Source: Candidatus Izemoplasma sp. (lineage in GTDB: Bacteria; Bacillota_I; Bacilli_A; Izemoplasmatales; Izemoplasmataceae). From it: a stretch of 14,980 nucleotides of DNA. The notes beneath the pieces were generated by a model. It searched no databases. It saw only the letters and a program-made list of their open reading frames with translations, and was not told the DNA's origin. Within the stretch, counting starts at the first letter, position 1, and every line of letters starts with the position of its first letter. Where the stretch lies: NCBI GenBank assembly GCA_029939615.1, contig JAOZSP010000022.1:1-14980 (forward strand), in the 5' to 3' direction. This document shows, one piece after another, positions 13,427-14,980 of the stretch. Both the position numbers and the translations under genes were made by a program.

Positions 13427-14980
13427 TTATGGGTTAATTGGTGTATCTCCTTGTTCGTAAGTTGTATGAAGTGTTAGTATCGCATTATCGGTATTAAATA
13501 ATGTATAAATTTCAGCTTGTAGTAATAATTCACTCTGTACTAAATCACGAAGTATTATTCCCGTATTAACTGGGTTAATCCCACTTATGAAAGGATTTGT
13601 TGTTTTATCAAAGACATAATCATTTGTTGCAACTAAAGATAATGTGTCAGGATCAAAAGAAGTTACTTCGGTGTAATATTCTAAAGAGTTACTAACTATT
13701 AAAGCTGTTATCTGTGATCCTGTTAATTCAACTGTTTTAACAACATTATCAAAAGGCCATATTTGGTAAAGAAGTGCTAGGTTAATTGTTTCACCATCAT
13801 CAATTCCTGCTCTTGTTCCTCCGGAATTATGGAAAGCAATATCAGCGTTTGTTGCTTCTTTAATAACCTTAACAAGCCAATCAGTTAATTCATATTTTGA
13901 GTATTCATCATCACTAACAATAAATGGGGTATTAAACAAGTCATATGTTTCAAGAACGTATCTATCTAATAATGCTTGAACTGTAGGATCTTCAGTTGAC
14001 AGCAATGCATCGCTATATTTGTTATAATTAGTTGCAATATAAGAATCAATAATTCCCTCTTCAAAAATCATCTTAACATATCCAACAAGTTCACCATTGC
14101 TACCTGACTGAATTTCGGGAATTCCATTTGTAAGATTAGCATAGTCATTGTGACTATGTCCATTAAATACTGCATCTACACGGTAATCACCTGTTAATGC
14201 AATTACATCATCATTTATGTCGCCAACATCATGAGATACAACAATTACTACATCACATGATTCTTCAGTTCTTAAATAATGTGAATAGAATTCAATTTGA
14301 GTTATAGGATCAGCAAATTCATATCCTGAAATTTTACTTTGAGCAATTGAATATTCAAGTCCATATCCCATTGTACCGATGATACCAACTTTATGCTCAC
14401 CTTTTTGAACTATCGTATAAGGCTCAATTCCATTAGGAATATCAGTAGTACCTGCATAGAAGATGTTAGCTCCTAAAAATGGGAAATTAGCTTCGCCATT
14501 TTCTGAATTACCATCAGCATAAGCCAGTATTGTATCAATGCTCCAATCAAATTCATGGTTACCTATTGTAAATGCATCAAGATTCATAGCATTTAACACA
14601 TTAATCATTGATAATCCATCATAGTAATTTGATAAAGCAGAACCTTGTAACATATCTCCACCAGCAACAAATATAACATTATCAGGATTCTCAGTTTTTC
14701 TTGTATTAATTAAATTTGCGATATACGCCATACCGATTTGATCATTACTTTCTAGTAAAGCACCATGTGTATCATTAAGATAATAGAATTCTAAATAATC
14801 TTCTTCTACAATTAGAACACATTCTTCATCAATTAACTCGTATCCTGTTTCGCATACAATAGGATCAGGATCAACTAAACAATCAACATGTGATGGATAT
14901 GTTTCACAATCCACAACATAGGGAACAATATCATTACATGAAGTAAGGACTATTGTTAAAGATAAAATAAGTATTAAATT
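13427..14980 (-). CDS. Lipoprotein 5'-nucleotidase (UshA-type), 5' end outside the window
   Basis: Surface metallophosphoesterase that releases phosphate from nucleotides or related esters. The frame stays open to the right edge and reads through LILILSLTIVLTSCND, a lipoprotein signal with lipobox LTSC (Cys codon 14936-14938), so the true start is beyond 14980; the internal GTG at 14914 is not a start. Numbering from that GTG, a two-cysteine module (21-32) is followed by the catalytic domain: NDTHG (47-51), GGDMLQGS (85-92), GNHEFD (118-123), SHD (227-229) and NGHSH (251-255), all metal ligands present. The C-terminal 5'-nucleotidase domain shows HNSGGTRAG and, further on, IWPFDN before VKTVELTG. 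It is convergent with the neighbouring operon and shares its terminator. Confidence 0.9.
   Translation of the reverse strand, partial: NLILILSLTIVLTSCNDIVPYVVDCETYPSHVDCLVDPDPIVCETGYELIDEECVLIVEEDYLEFYYLNDTHGALLESNDQIGMAYIANLINTRKTENPDNVIFVAGGDMLQGSALSNYYDGLSMINVLNAMNLDAFTIGNHEFDWSIDTILAYADGNSENGEANFPFLGANIFYAGTTDIPNGIEPYTIVQKGEHKVGIIGTMGYGLEYSIAQSKISGYEFADPITQIEFYSHYLRTEESCDVVIVVSHDVGDINDDVIALTGDYRVDAVFNGHSHNDYANLTNGIPEIQSGSNGELVGYVKMIFEEGIIDSYIATNYNKYSDALLSTEDPTVQALLDRYVLETYDLFNTPFIVSDDEYSKYELTDWLVKVIKEATNADIAFHNSGGTRAGIDDGETINLALLYQIWPFDNVVKTVELTGSQITALIVSNSLEYYTEVTSFDPDTLSLVATNDYVFDKTTNPFISGINPVNTGIILRDLVQSELLLQAEIYTLFNTDNAILTLHTTYEQGDTPINP

Noticed and set aside
14912..14914. GTG as the true start of the nucleotidase
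   Set aside because: The frame continues upstream to the window edge through a lipobox signal peptide, so the gene is simply cut by the window.
1..14980. TGA read as tryptophan (Mycoplasma code)
   Set aside because: Two genes end cleanly at TGA with correct family ends or overlaps, and Trp residues in conserved motifs are TGG.
1..14980. CRISPR arrays, insertion sequences, tRNA or rRNA genes
   Set aside because: No regularly spaced repeats, transposase-like frames, cloverleaf or rRNA signatures were seen by eye on either strand.

Overview
This is AT-rich DNA from a low-GC Gram-positive lineage, most like the wall-less Mollicutes-type bacteria (Izemoplasma/Acholeplasma relatives). The placement is an inference from four things: lipoproteins with classic lipoboxes and no outer-membrane features; a substrate-binding protein about twice the usual length; large insertions in all the Opp subunits, as known from mycoplasmas; and a cysteine module shared by two lipoproteins. 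TGA is used as a stop (genes ending at 11655 and 13329) and Trp is TGG throughout, so the genetic code is standard and not the Mycoplasma code.

Layout. Positions 1-196 hold the 3' end of a gene whose last residues resemble the tail of an S41 peptidase. Positions 197-597 are a regulatory region with two promoter candidates, an operator-like palindrome and a UUCG-capped hairpin. Positions 598-3864 encode a 1088-residue OppA-type lipoprotein as its own transcription unit, closed by two tandem terminator-like hairpins (3898-4022). Positions 4023-4249 are a structured leader with an operator-like palindrome, a 12-bp long-range inverted repeat, and a perfect 9-bp hairpin exactly between a strong Shine-Dalgarno and the oppB start. 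Positions 4250-10407 are oppB-oppC-oppD-oppF plus a small membrane protein (DUF3899-like). All four junctions have the same one-base TAATG overlap, and a classic terminator ends the operon. Positions 10558-13329 are a second operon: a GNAT-like acyltransferase homologue, a DUF819 membrane protein and a small anchored extracytoplasmic protein. A bidirectional terminator separates it from a convergent lipoprotein 5'-nucleotidase that runs off the right edge (13427-14980).

How the genes work together. The core is an oligopeptide ABC importer in which every subunit carries extra material. OppA has an N-terminal Ig-like domain and C-terminal FN3-like modules. OppB has a long first extracytoplasmic loop. 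OppC has an extra ectodomain of about 280 residues. OppD and OppF each carry a long charged helical insertion at different places in the ATPase fold, and the OppF insertion is three tandem copies of a 36-45-residue unit ending in RRG. This remodelled importer, with its unusual leader, is the most interesting thing in the window. The nucleotidase, and possibly the peptidase, would release small nutrients at the cell surface, which suits a scavenging lifestyle; that last point is inference.
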